NCBI GenBank assembly: GCA_951799425.1
Contig: OX637409.1
Coordinates: 16,223,460 to 16,287,459, forward strand
From: Ilex aquifolium
Taxonomy: Eukaryota; Streptophyta; Magnoliopsida; Aquifoliales; Aquifoliaceae
DNA length: 64,000 nt
Reading direction: 5' to 3'
The notes below the pieces were generated by a model. The model ran no database searches and was not told where the DNA came from. It saw only the letters and a program-made list of their open reading frames with translations. The position numbers were made by a program, and so were the translations under genes. Numbering within the stretch: the first letter of the stretch is position 1; every line of letters starts with the position of its first letter. Below are positions 11,340 to 22,745 of this stretch, piece by piece.

Positions 11340-12868
11340 AAACATCTCATATTTTGGAAGAATGCTAACGATATCAAAATAATTATAAAATTCGGTTACA
11401 CATTCGCCATATATAACTTTTTTCAAATATTTATATAATTTTTAAGAAATATTTATAATTTTTAAAATTTTTGAGATATATTACAAACCCTAAAAAAATT
11501 ATAACTTGTTCTAAAAAAAATATAATTTTCAATTATAAAAATTGTAAAAAGAACCCAAAAGATATAATTATTATGATTATCCAAACTTTACTTGGAATTA
11601 CACCCCCCTAAAAAAAAATTGTATGATAAACCTTAAAAATTATACATTTCGATACCATTGTTTCTTCAGTACTAATAAATAATTTTTGGTATAAAATATT
11701 TTATGTTTTATTATTTTTCTTTATAATATTATTTTTAAAATTAATATTCACAAATAAATCAGCACTATGAGTATGATTTTTTATTTTTTTTTAGGTATAG
11801 GCTGACCATAGTCATATCCTTATTTTTCACCTAATGACAAAAATGTTATCAAGTGATTATCAGAGTGAAAGAAGAAAATATTGTTTGTAGCTTCGGAGGT
11901 GGTGGAAAATATTGGGTGGCAAGTGGCAAGTGGCAAGTGGCAAGTGGCACCCAAGGAAGACTTAAACTTGTAGGTCTACTATATAATATCACACTGCGTG
12001 GGAGACGGGGTAACGACTCAATTGGTCTACATTCTTTTTCGGTGTTTGGGAGGGACCCACATAAACTAATATTATACTGGTCAATAAAATAATGCACTCC
12101 CCCAACCCCAACTAGTGATAGCATTCATTCCAACATTTCGTTTTCTTTGGGTAACCGTGGGATTGGGTGATTATTAGGATATTTGTGGATCGAGTAGTAT
12201 TGTATTGTATTGTATTGTATGGTATTTAATTTGTGTTATTTTAAGTTTATATTGAGGATTAATTAATTTTAATTTAATAGATTATGTCAGATATTTTGAT
12301 ATTAATGTGACTTTTTTTTATTATTATTATGTAAACTTTTAAATCATTGGTATAAATCATGATTAAAAATAATAATTTAAGACCATGATTCTATTATTTC
12401 TTAATCAAATCCATTCAACCTAGAAACCTTTTCTAATTAAAGAGGAAAACTTAATTTATATAATAGTAAAAATAAATAAAAAATGATTAATATTCATATT
12501 GTGATTAGCGGCCTTAATTATGGGTCAATACGGGCGCCGTAGTTTGAACTTTGAAGACACAACGGTCCGTACAAGGCATGAGGATTCTGGAAGTCAGTCA
12601 GTCAGTCAGTCCTCTTCGGCGGCTGACAGAACTGATGACCTCTAAAATGGAAGTAGCTTAGCCACTGCACAACCTCTGATGACCTCTAAAATGGTTTCAT
12701 AGTCCAACTCACCCAAGGAACGCAGGCTGCAGCTAAATTGGTCAAAGTGGTCGGGGGGTAGGAATTTTGGCACGATACACTAACACGGTACGGTATGATA
12801 CGATGTGATGTCTATATAAAATTAATAAATTAAAATTTATTAATTTTAATATTATCTTAAATTTTTTT
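11340..12868. other. intergenic, AT-rich, no gene seen
   Basis: It contains only short simple repeats and fragments without recognisable coding potential. CACGATACACTAACACGGTACGG-like sequence near 12,770 resembles motifs seen near 18,580 and 25,290 and is probably dispersed repeat debris. Confidence 0.45.
11916..11949 (+). repeat. 7-bp minisatellite
   Basis: GTGGCAA is repeated about 4.5 times. Nearby, AGTC is repeated at about 12,593-12,612 and TATTG at about 12,197-12,220. Confidence 0.8.
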
Positions 12869-13803
12869 AGGAAAAATTTCAATCACACCCCCTCTAGTTT
12901 ACCATATCTTCAAGGAGACCCCCTCTATTTTTTGAATCTTCAGTGACACCCCTTGTCAGATTAAAAATATTAACTAGAATGCAATTTTATTAAATTGCCC
13001 ATGATATATTTGAGGACAAACTTCATCCACACTCCCTCTAGGTAAGTATATCTTCAATAAGACCCCCTCTGTTTTCTAATTTTTTTTATGTATTAAAATT
13101 CGAGTAAATTAAAATTCGATTCAAGCTAATTAAAATTTATTTGTTTACGTATTAAAATTTGAGCAAATTAAAATTTATATTTTTTACGTATTAAAATTTG
13201 GGCTAATTAAAATTCTATTTGAGCCAATTAAATTTTTAATCTACTCAAATTAAATTTTAATCAACTCGTATTGAATTTTAATAGCCTAAATTTTAATACA
13301 TAAAAAATATAAATTTTAATTGACTCAAATTTACATAAATCGAATTTTAATTGACACGAATTTTAATAAGTAAAAAAATATAAATTTTAATCGACTCAAA
13401 AGAGAATTTTAATCGACGCTAACAACTTGGGTAGAGTTCAAATCGACTCAAATTTTAATATGTAAAAAATAAATTTTAATTGGCTCGAATTTTAATACGT
13501 TAAAAAAATAAAATTTATTCAGCTTCAATCGAATTATAATTGGTTCAAATTTTAATATGTAAAAAAATAAATTTTAATCGGCTCGAATTTTAATAAAATT
13601 TTATGTAGAAAAATTACTTGAGGTTTATGTAAGGGCATTTTTGGTATTTTAGATTAATTTTTTTTTGTTAGAAATGGTAGTTTAATGGTAAGGGGTGTTA
13701 GTGATGTTTAAATATAAACTAGAAGGGGTGTCAGTAATATTTTTGATAATAGAGGGGGTGTCCTTGAAGATAAAGTAGGATAGGTGTGGCTGAAATTTTT
13801 CCT
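12869..13803. mobile_element. TIR MITE with long imperfect terminal repeats
   Basis: The left end AGGAAAAATTTCAATCACAC matches the reverse complement of the right end (AGGAAAAATTTCAGCCACAC). Similarity continues for about 100 bp through repeated ACACCCC and CCCCCTCTA motifs. The interior is made of degenerate AT-rich repeats around AAATTTTAAT. Flanks are T-runs, so a target duplication cannot be defined. A related right end occurs at 44.72-44.85 kb. Superfamily is uncertain (MULE-like is possible). Confidence 0.7.
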
Positions 13804-15150
13804 TTTTTTTATGATTTTGATAGAACAAAATATTTAACTAATATTATATAAAATATATTCAACTATATTACTATTATTCATCTACATCTATTGTTGTTAT
13901 GATACCTTGAAGATCAAATGTGTTTCCAATTTATAGGGTACATATAGATGGAGAATTTGATTAATAGAAAAATGAGTCATAGTTTTAGATTTTTGTTTCA
14001 TGAGATGTTTTTATTAACCAAAACATGATATCATTAATGATATGTTGGGCTTGGCTATTCTTGTCTACTCAAGCACAATACAAATAGTAAATATATTAAA
14101 TTAATATTAAAATGTATAACTCGATTGATTAAATTAATTGAGTTATGCGTGACTAGTTTTTGATGCAACACCAAAATGCCACAAAAAAACACGTGGCATG
14201 ACTCAGTTGTCACACCATAAGTAAGAGTAAATATTGGGTGTAAATATCCAATAAAAAAAATAGTAAAATGGATAAAATGAGCCAACTTCTTATTATGAAG
14301 GTAGTTATGTATCACATGACTGAGTGATTATAAATTTTAGTAGGGCTTATTTGCGGACCTTTTTACTTATTAATGAATGATTATATCATATGATACTACT
14401 GACATAGTGTAACAGTTACACTATTTTTTCATAAAAATGACGGAGTCATGGTTTTATAATAGAGTTAATTACAAAATGTCCCCTTTGGATCAAGTTGCAA
14501 TAAATTTCCTCTGGTTTAAATTTTAACAAATTTTCCGGTCAAAGTTTGTACATTTTTCAATTAACTCAAATGGTTAGTTTCGACTGTAGACATTAAAAAA
14601 TTAACAAATTAATGTCTATAATTGAACCCAAACTAATTAGATAAATTATATTGGGTTAGACCTAAATTTCAAAAGTCCAAATGTAATTGACCAGTCTTGT
14701 TAAATTAAATTAAAATGGACTTAAATTCCATAGGCCCAAACTAAACAAACTTTTAAAAGGTAAAGTATGCTAGACTTAAATTCCATAAATTAACTAAAAC
14801 CCACAAATGTATAAGTAGCTCACATAAGGGTATTCATGTAAAAATACCCTTATATGGATAACTACTACATTTACATTGATAACTACTTCTACCACTATAA
14901 ATAGAGGTGTGTGTAGGCAAAAGAAGAGGGGAAAGTCAAGAAGAAGGGAAGATTAAGAAGCTCTGCCCGTGTCTATCTCAGGAGGAGAAAGGAAGATCAA
15001 CAATGAAACTCTACCGGAGTCTACCCCTAACTGAAGTCTTGCAAATTCATTTCAAGAGAAGAAGAGCAAACCATCAAAGTCCTTCTTCAAGAGATTCAAA
15101 TTATTTTCAAGCTATTCAATATAAAGAACGGTGAGAAGATCCAACAAATC
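13804..15150. other. intergenic, possible LTR-like promoter at the end
   Basis: Mostly AT-rich with no gene. Near 14,470-14,560 a segment rich in TTACAAAATGTCCCCTTTGG looks like a decayed MITE end. At about 14,886-14,897 CTATAAATAGAG is a good TATA box, followed by the tandem repeats of the next entry. Together these could be part of an old LTR, but its ends were not found. Confidence 0.35.
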
Positions 15151-15154
15151 CACC

Positions 15155-15440
15155 AAATTAAGGATTAAAGAACGAGATTCACGTTAATCCGATCATCGTC
15201 TTCAACAAATCTATCAAATCAAAGATGGCAGAACGAGAACCACGTCAATCCGACCCTCGTTTTCAACAAACCTACCAAAGCACCACCAAATCGAAGATTG
15301 AGAAATACATTGATCAAGCTCTTGTCTTCACCAAGTCAACCAAAGTCAAAACCAAATCAAAAATTGAGGAACACGCTGATCAAGCCCTTATCTTCACCAC
15401 ATCAACCGAAGTCAAAACCAAATCAAAGATCTAGAAACAC
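15155..15440 (+). repeat. tandem repeat, five units of 61-72 bp
   Basis: Units starting with AAATC/T AAAGAT begin at 15,155, 15,216, 15,288, 15,354 and 15,420; the last spacings are exactly 66 bp. Each contains a variant of GATCAAGCTCTTGTCTTCACC. It keeps a frame open on the plus strand (15,225-15,434) only because 66 is a multiple of three; I do not call a gene. Confidence 0.75.
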
Positions 15441-16009
15441 GTCGGTCTGGCCCTCGTCATCATCAAATCTATCGAGAATCAAAGTACATATGAAAAGCAC
15501 GCCGAAAATAGTCAACTCTATTTTATTCAATTAAGTCAAATTATAAACAATTGTAATTTTGACATTACTTTTGTGTTAATATTATATCACGAAAATTTGT
15601 CGTTACATCGACAATGAAAAATAATTGAAATTAAGTCACATGAGTTCAGATTTATTGAAAATTTTTCCTCAAATAAAAAAACTCTCCATTCTTTTTCCCG
15701 AGACAAAATGATATAAAGGGTGATCTTGTTTCTTCGTAGAATTTGAGATCATTTAATTTACAAATGAATATTTTTTTGTCATTTTTCACTATCAAAATTA
15801 ACGGCTTGACTCAATTTATAAATATTTATACTTTGAGGGAATAAATTGTTGAAACTAAAATAGAGAGATATAGTTAATTAAATGTGATCTAAAATTCGGT
15901 CTTAAGCCTAAAGTAAAAGATGATGCTGCTGGGAAGACATTTTTATGCTTTTTACAGATTAGCTTTTCTTATGTGGTTGAATGGAAGGTATTTTGGGTTA
16001 AATGGAATG

Positions 16010-16554
16010 TCCTTTTAATGGTGTTTTGAAGTTAAATACGGATGGGGCTTCAAGAGGAGGTTCTGGGATTGCAGGTGGGGGGGGGGGGGGGGGGGGCAGT
16101 CATCAGAAATGAATAGGGTAAGATTATCTTGGCTGCATCCTTTTTCTATGGTGAAGGCTCGAATATGTTTGCTGAATTTAGAGCATTGTGTGATGGACTG
16201 GAAATGATAGTGAAAAATGGCTTGGTGTGTTATGATTTTGAGATTGAATGTGATTCTCAAGTGTTGGTCAAAATTGTTTTGGGTAATTGTGAATGTCCGT
16301 GGCAATACTTGAGTTTTTTGAGAAGAATAAAAATCTGTTTAAGATGCATGAAGTGTCAACTGTTGAATATTTTTCGGGAAGCCAACTCAGTGGCAGATAG
16401 GCTGGCGGATCAAGCAGTAACTTCCAGGCGATCAGTGGAATATTCAGCAAGCTCAAGGCTGCCCTGTGAGGTAAGTTCTGCGTTGGTGGCTGATCAGAAG
16501 GGATATCCTGTTTTGCGAAAGAAGAAGGTTTTGCTGTTTGATGATAAGGGCTGA
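16010..16554 (+). pseudogene. LINE RNase H domain, broken by a G-run
   Basis: The reading frame starts as VLKLNTDGASRG (first catalytic Asp). It is disrupted by a run of 20 G at 16,077-16,096, then resumes as ILAASFFYGEGSNMFAE (Glu), IECDSQVLVKIV (Asp) and REANSVADRLADQA (last Asp). This is the plant LINE-associated RVT_3/RNase H family, which removes RNA from the RNA-DNA hybrid. It lacks the upstream endonuclease and reverse transcriptase. Confidence 0.85.
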
Positions 16555-16692
16555 GTTTTGGAAATTTGGCTGTTAATGACAAGTGTTTTTGAAACACTAT
16601 GAGGAAAAGTTGCTTGCAACAGTCTTGGAGATCTTTTGTTGAGTTTTGTTGCTTACTGGGTTTTGTAAGCAAATTTCTATGTCTTTTTTTTG

Positions 16693-16797
16693 TTAAAAAG
16701 GCGTCTGTGCCTTATGTGCTAAAAAGGTGTCTGTGCCTTGTGTGTTAAAAAGGCATCTGTGCCTTGTGTGCTAAAAAGGCTTCTGTGACTTAGTGTT
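16693..16797 (+). repeat. 26-bp tandem repeat, four copies, in LINE 3' UTR
   Basis: The unit TAAAAAGGCATCTGTGCCTT recurs with AAAAAGG at 16,695, 16,721, 16,747 and 16,773, exactly 26 bp apart. Confidence 0.88.
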
Positions 16798-16909
16798 TTG
16801 ATGGGCAGTTATGCCTTGTTGCTTCTTGTAATTGACAGATTTGTATATAAATAAAATTGGCTGTTTGTTTAAAAAAAAAAAAGAAAAAAAAAAATGTGAT
16901 CTAAAATTC

Positions 16910-19600
16910 AAATAAACACTTTGTAATAAAAAGGGTAAAATAGTGGCCTAACTGACAATTTTATTTAATCTCTTTAACAAGTTATTATTAATGTCAATTT
17001 TTTAGTTGTGTATGACTTATCGAAATCCACACTTGTCGAAAAAGAAAACATTATATATTGCTGTATCATATAAACGTCAACAAAAAAAAGAAAAATTGTT
17101 ATAAAGAGAAATAATAGATCTTTCTACTAAAAAAAATGAGAGGAAAACTGAATATCATTCCAAAATCATCAAGGACACACACCATTGCCAAAGTAGATTT
17201 TTCTTTCATTCGAAATTACCATTTACAAAGCTCGAAGAGGACAACTATTTTTTTTACACCTGCCGCAGGTGACCTGCGTAACACATGAGCTATCACAATT
17301 TATGCAAAATGTATTTAATGGTATTTGTAATGGGTGGAATTATTTCTACCTTGAAATTTTCATTTTCATTCTATTAAACTCTAAATCTCTCAACGAAATT
17401 AGAAATTCGATCTCATTTAATATTTATCTCGTTAGTGACTCGTTTATGATAATCTATGTCAATTTCATTAAAATGGTTAATATACTCTTGTCACTCTTAT
17501 ATTTTCTGCCTCAAGAAAAAATTTATTGTTTCATCCTTTATCCAAAACAATTTCATTCTATGAAACATATATTTTCAAAAGAAATCCACTTTAACGAAAA
17601 AACAACGGGTGGCACTGTGTGTTTTAAATATTTTTTTGAATATTGTGATTAGAGTGTTCAAGATAATGTTTAAACATCCCGACTAATTCTTTTTAAGACC
17701 ACACACATACACCAAAAGTGACAAATGGTCCCATAAGTGTAAGATTGTTGATGAGGATCATGAGATAGGTTCAATGGTTGTGACGGATGTCAATTTTACT
17801 CACGAACTCCAATTCAATTTGACATAAAATTCAAAAATGACCTGATCTATGACACATAAATAAATAGGTCAAATTAAGATTACACACAAATAACATGATT
17901 AACCGATAATATAGACAAAATATAGGTTTTAATTGGTACTGTAGGCAGAAAATTATTATTTTATAATTTTTTTAAAATTTTTAAATAAAATTATATGTGA
18001 TGGTGACGTTCTACACAGTTGAGCAGGGGTGTACTATGAGGATCATTGGAATATCCATTCAGAGCGAGCTCTAAGGCTCTTAGGGTTCCTTTGGTATAAT
18101 TTGATGAACAGTGGATATATAGTGGTTCGCTAACTCGAGAGTTCGGTTAGTCCACTTTAAGAAAGTCTCTTATTTTTAGAGAGTTTTCTATTAATTAAAA
18201 AGGGGAGATTACACAGGGTAATGGTGTAGATAAATTGCTTGAGTTATACTGCGAGGGATTTGACCCTTATTTATAGCTTTCAGATGTCTTGCGTGATCCT
18301 TACCACTTTCTCGTAACTAGTGCTCTCTTTGCGTAATCAGCTTGGATAATCCTAAGGCAGTTGCGACTCATTCGCCAAAATTTTGGGCCGTTGCGAGTTA
18401 CACGCGTTCTTCTGGAATGTGCCAACTGTCGTTGTCATCGCACTTATGAGGATCTTGTTGTTGGAGACCTCTGACTTGCGCATTTCTTGCTGCTTATCAT
18501 GACCTTAGTCAATTTTCTACTATCATCAATATGAGTTATTGTAGAATTAAATAATTTTTTATTTATACAAATATTGACATGAGTACGACACGTATTGAAA
18601 ACAACACGCCACGATACAATTGACACCCCTAATTGTGAGGAGGTGAATAATGGTATGAAATTAGGATTTAATTAAAAAAAAATCCTCGACATTTTGGTAA
18701 TTTAAAGCCACGGTATTGATTATCAAGCTAGAAAACACATAGATCGTGATTTTATGGAATGAAAAGCGACCTAATCAAACCATACCAATATGAACTGATA
18801 CTTGAACCTATCGGCTCACGTCCAGCAACATTGATTAAATTTTCGCAGGAGTTGGTGGTTCACACACGAAAAATCAGAGGGTTTCAAGCCCATGTGATGT
18901 GAGGCTTCTAAAAAATTTGAAGATTCTTTTTATTTGTTTCAACAGTTTGGAGTGTTCGAACTAATTCAAAAAAAAAAAAAGTAGTTTATGCGTATTTTGA
19001 TTAATTTTTTTTTAGTTCGATCAAAGACAGACCATCAATTTTAGAATTATTATGTTCATGAGAAATAAATTCTTTATAGTGTGACTTTCAAAAATTACTA
19101 AGATTTGATTAATTATGAAGGAATCCTCAAAGTGGGTCCCATGCAACGCGTCTAGAAACAAGACTAAAATGCTGATCTAAGTCATAAATAAAACCGACCA
19201 AAAAATAAAAAAAGTCATAGATAAATCTTCAAAGTGGTCCCCATGCAACGTATCCAGAAAGAAGACTCCTGATGCCTGAGTGTCACATACAACGTACAAG
19301 GAAGGACTCCCATCAATTTCTTCTTGTTTGGTAATGGTGACTTGGTGAGAGAGCCTCACCACATAAAAGTCAATGCAATTTACTAAGTTGAGGTTGTTTT
19401 GTAATTACAGAAATTATGAGGGGCAGGAAGGATGATACATACATCGACCACCGGAATTGGCACAAAATCGGAAGACCCAAAAAAATAATAATCACACACT
19501 ACCCTTTAATATCAACATTTACAACTTTGTCTTTGAAATACATAGAATTTTGTATTGAAACACAATCACATCCAAATTGAGAAAAGAAAAACACAGTAAA
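16910..19600. other. intergenic, no gene seen
   Basis: AT-rich. The open frame at 17,269-17,652 has no recognisable motif and is low-complexity. 18,000-18,470 is less AT-rich and could be an old LTR fragment. 18,995-19,110 is a degenerate partial copy of the SINE seen at 22.5 kb (GATCAAAGACAGACCATC ... TTCATGAGAAATAAATTC). Confidence 0.45.
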
Positions 19601-19636
19601 AAACAACATTATCATACCCATGAAACTCATTCTATA

Positions 19637-21685
19637 CTAACGACCTGAGCCAAGGAGTGAAGTACTAGCTAGCTCATTAGTGGTAGAAGCATCCCCAAAT
19701 GTTGATGAAGGGAAAGTAGTTGCAAATTCATTTGAAAATTCATTACCCATTAATGCAGCCATACCAATACCTTCAGCATCCATAAATATTTCCGGCAACA
19801 TTGCAGTTCCATCCAAAAACTGCACCACTTGCCTCATGCTAGGCCTAGACCCTGGATTATACTGTGAGCAAAGTAGACCCAACTTCAAAATCAATTCCAT
19901 TTCTTCCACCACAAAATTACCCTCTAGTCTCGGATCACTTGCCTCAAGAATAGCTCCTTGTTTCCATTTCTCCAGAACCCATTCCACCAATATTATGTCG
20001 TCTGGCATTTCCGAGAGCTTTACCGGTCGCTTTCCACAAGCTACTTCGAGCATAAACGCTCCGAAAGCGAAGACATCTGTGTTAGTAGTTGCCTTGCCGG
20101 TTCTAGCAAGTTCTGGTGCAATATACCCAAAAGTACCAACCACATGGGTTGTTTTAGGATTTTGGCCATGATCATACAATGTTGCAAGCCCGAAGTCTCC
20201 TAGTCGGCCATTAAAATCTATATCGAGGAGGACATTACTGGCCTTGACATCTCTGTGAAGAACAACTTTTTCCCACCCTTCATGCAGATATAGAAGCCCT
20301 GATGCTATTCCTCTAATGATTCGATACCGTTGAGTCCAATTAAGGCTTGGTTTTTCGTTACTATGTAAAAACTTGTCAAGACTTCCATTGGGCATATAAT
20401 CATAGACCAACAGAAGCTCTCCCTTTCTCCGGCAATAGCCGAGGAGGGTCACCAAGTTCCTATGTCTTAACCTTCCCATGCTAGCAATTTCAGCCACAAA
20501 TTCCTTCATCCCTTGTGTTGAATCATGGGAGATTCTCTTCACTGCGACTTGTTCATTGGAAGAAGGAAGCTTTCCTCTGTAAACCTGTCCAAAACCTCCC
20601 CTTCCAAGAAGCTCTTTGTGGCTGAATCCATCAGTTGCTCTGTAGATATCCTTGTAGGAAAACCTCTGAGGCCCATATTCCACTTCCCAATCCTCAAGTA
20701 TCTCTTCAAACTTTCGTTTCCATCGTATGTAAACAGTCACAACAATTGTGATGATCAGCACAACCAGTACTATTGCGGCTGAGATTGTAACTCCTAGAGC
20801 TACTTTTCGTTTTGATTTTTTGGGTCGTGGAACTGAAGGAAGCTTTGATAGGTCTAGGCTTTGTGCTGGCCCAGTTTTGTTGAAGCTCCACCCCAGAATA
20901 TAATGGTTGCTTACAGAAACTGTAATTGGTCCATTAGCTGCTGAGAAGCCAACAAACATAGAGTCCAAGAAAACTGAAGACAAATCAATCGTTGTCGACA
21001 AGAGAGGTTTACTTGGTTTTGCGATTGGGACAGGAGCTAATGTAATGATGATAATCTTTTTTAGTCCATCGTAATCTATCCAAGCCTGAATTGCGTTTCC
21101 ACTCCCAAGCTCCAAGCTCTTGTTCATCCCTTCCGTATCTGAAAAATATGTCGCCGGAGCCGATACAACGGACCTTAGGTTGTTCACATCAATACCGACA
21201 TGATTGCTGTCTATATCTTCAAAATCTGGGTTCCTCAGGGTATCAAACTCAACTGCAAGAATATGGTTCGAGGTGAGGCCGTTGTTGGTAGAATTGAAAA
21301 CTCCCAGAAACTGGTCTGTCATGCCTCGCTGAGTGAAGTTCAGAGATGGTGAGATGGTGAAGGCAAAGCCATGGCCGTTTGGAATTCCCAGTTTAGCAAC
21401 GATGGCGAAGACAAAATTGGTGGAAAATGAAAGAGATTGAGCTGATCCAGATGAGGAAGACGAGTTGAATTTCAGAGGAAGTGTGTAGAAAGCATGGCCA
21501 GTTTCTTGCCTTGATGTGTCGGTTAGCGCCAACAGGCCACTGGGACGGACTTGAGCAAGACCATCAAGATAAAGTTTGGAGTCTCGGAAGCCATGGTAGA
21601 TGAACTGGTTTTCATCTTGAGCAAAGGCCAAGAGTTTTATGGATATAAGGAGGAATATCCAGAAATTAAGAGAAGATGGAGCCAT
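19637..21685 (-). CDS. L-type lectin receptor kinase (LecRK 2)
   Basis: 682 residues, intronless. A signal peptide (1-22) precedes a legume-lectin ectodomain (23 to about 272) with VEFDTLRNPDFEDIDSNHVG, a membrane segment (about 296-320) and a kinase domain (about 355-630). Key residues: GRGGFG 361-366, K383, HRD 477-479, DFG 497-499, APE 523-525. All are intact, so it is a predicted active RD kinase of the plasma membrane. The C-terminal tail is Ser/Thr-rich. It is closer to LecRK 3 than to LecRK 1: both start with MAP, share GSA-SLSFST and FTQRGM blocks in the lectin domain, and share upstream DNA. The start is the only Met directly ahead of the hydrophobic signal. Confidence 0.96.
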   Translation of the reverse strand: MAPSSLNFWIFLLISIKLLAFAQDENQFIYHGFRDSKLYLDGLAQVRPSGLLALTDTSRQETGHAFYTLPLKFNSSSSSGSAQSLSFSTNFVFAIVAKLGIPNGHGFAFTISPSLNFTQRGMTDQFLGVFNSTNNGLTSNHILAVEFDTLRNPDFEDIDSNHVGIDVNNLRSVVSAPATYFSDTEGMNKSLELGSGNAIQAWIDYDGLKKIIIITLAPVPIAKPSKPLLSTTIDLSSVFLDSMFVGFSAANGPITVSVSNHYILGWSFNKTGPAQSLDLSKLPSVPRPKKSKRKVALGVTISAAIVLVVLIITIVVTVYIRWKRKFEEILEDWEVEYGPQRFSYKDIYRATDGFSHKELLGRGGFGQVYRGKLPSSNEQVAVKRISHDSTQGMKEFVAEIASMGRLRHRNLVTLLGYCRRKGELLLVYDYMPNGSLDKFLHSNEKPSLNWTQRYRIIRGIASGLLYLHEGWEKVVLHRDVKASNVLLDIDFNGRLGDFGLATLYDHGQNPKTTHVVGTFGYIAPELARTGKATTNTDVFAFGAFMLEVACGKRPVKLSEMPDDIILVEWVLEKWKQGAILEASDPRLEGNFVVEEMELILKLGLLCSQYNPGSRPSMRQVVQFLDGTAMLPEIFMDAEGIGMAALMGNEFSNEFATTFPSSTFGDASTTNELASTSLLGSGR

Positions 21686-22270
21686 TAAAGAAGTGAGAGA
21701 AGGTTTCTTCTTCGGTCTTGATCACATTTTAAGGCTTTGGATGGCCAAAATGTCAATCTGATCAGATTGTCGTTTGATAAGTGAAAACTGAATATTACTC
21801 ACCAAGGAGACTTTAATAGTTGTATCATCTTCCATTTTTCAACCTTTAGCAGCGGGAAAAATTGGTTGAGGAGTAATTGGTCTTTCCACATTCTCTTACG
21901 AATTTCTCATAGTGAATTTAAATAAAATTCATTAGATATAAGAATAGTGTGAAAAATGAGAAAAATGATTATAGAATTCTGGTGTGAAAAACGATTCCAC
22001 AATTGTTTTGGTTTATGACTAAATTGGTCGTACAAACAAATGGTCCAAAAAATGTAATCTTTATATTGACTACACATACCGGAATTTGCAAATAATCTCA
22101 CTTAGATTTACATGATAATGTTTAACTTGACGGGACTTATCTTTCATCGTCTAATAGAGAAACAGGAAGAATACATAATAGTATCAGAGATATATGCTCT
22201 GTTCCAACAAGCAGCCCCAAGGACAAGGCAAAATCTTATCTACTTTCCCATTCTTTAACACAGAAGAAAC
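21686..22270 (-). promoter_or_regulatory. LecRK 2 upstream region, conserved with LecRK 3
   Basis: The first 70 bp upstream of the start (GAAACCTTCTCTCACTTCTT on the coding strand) match the same region of LecRK 3. Homology reappears at 22,080-22,260 against 50,205-50,380 (GGAATTTGCAAA, ATCTTTCATC, TATATCTGCT-like blocks). The sequence between has diverged. No TATA box could be assigned with confidence. Confidence 0.6.
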
Positions 22271-22511
22271 TTGGATGTTAGGGGTAAGAATACTACCGAG
22301 AATTATAATTATTTATGCGTTAAATTATAGCTCTTTTGGGGCAAGATGCAAATAAATGGGCTGGTTCTATTTGTAATCGATCCTAACTTTTTTTTTCCTT
22401 GACTTAATTGTCTTTGTTTGATTGATCCAAAAAACTATATTGCACCAAAGTAAGTCGGTTAGTCTTACCCTTGCTGTTAAGACCATGGGACCTATATTAT
22501 TGTTGTTACAC

Positions 22512-22745
22512 TAGGGGGTTTTTTTTTTTTTGTTTCAACGTCAGGGTGTCCAGGTTAGTTTAAATACACCTCAATTAGTCCTCTCTCTAGTTTGATCAAA
22601 GACAAACTATCCACACCGAGACTAGAGTGTTCATGAGATATAAATTCCTTATAACCTGGCATAAAGGGATTGTCAAGTTTCAAACTCAGGACGTCTAAAT
22701 TTATAGCTCTTTCCTATTACTACTTGAATTACTTTTTAGATTACA
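22512..22745 (-). mobile_element. tRNA-like SINE
   Basis: On the minus strand it begins with GTAATTCAAGTAGTAATAGG (A-box region) followed by GAGTTTGAAACTT (B-box-like). It runs through TGAACACTCTAGTCTCGG and CTTTGATCAAACTAGAG to a poly-A tail (T-run at about 22,518-22,529 on the plus strand). The same sequence order is seen in the SINE at 9.9-11.3 kb. No protein is encoded; such elements are transcribed by pol III and moved by LINE enzymes. Confidence 0.65.

Larger units (their letters stand above)
15898..16891 (+). mobile_element. 5'-truncated L1-type LINE with 18-bp target duplication
   Basis: AAATGTGATCTAAAATTC occurs directly before the element (15,880-15,897) and directly after its A-rich tail (16,892-16,909). 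The right end is a poly-A tract. The body holds a C-terminal RNase H domain and a 3' UTR with 26-bp repeats. Only about 1 kb of a normally 6-7 kb element is present, as expected from aborted target-primed reverse transcription. Confidence 0.93.

Noticed and set aside
15225..15434. 69-residue repetitive ORF
   Set aside because: Produced by the 66-bp tandem repeat, whose length keeps any frame open; no start context or motif.
16077..16096. Poly-G run as a G-quadruplex regulatory element
   Set aside because: It lies in a dead LINE coding region and may be an artefact; no support for function.
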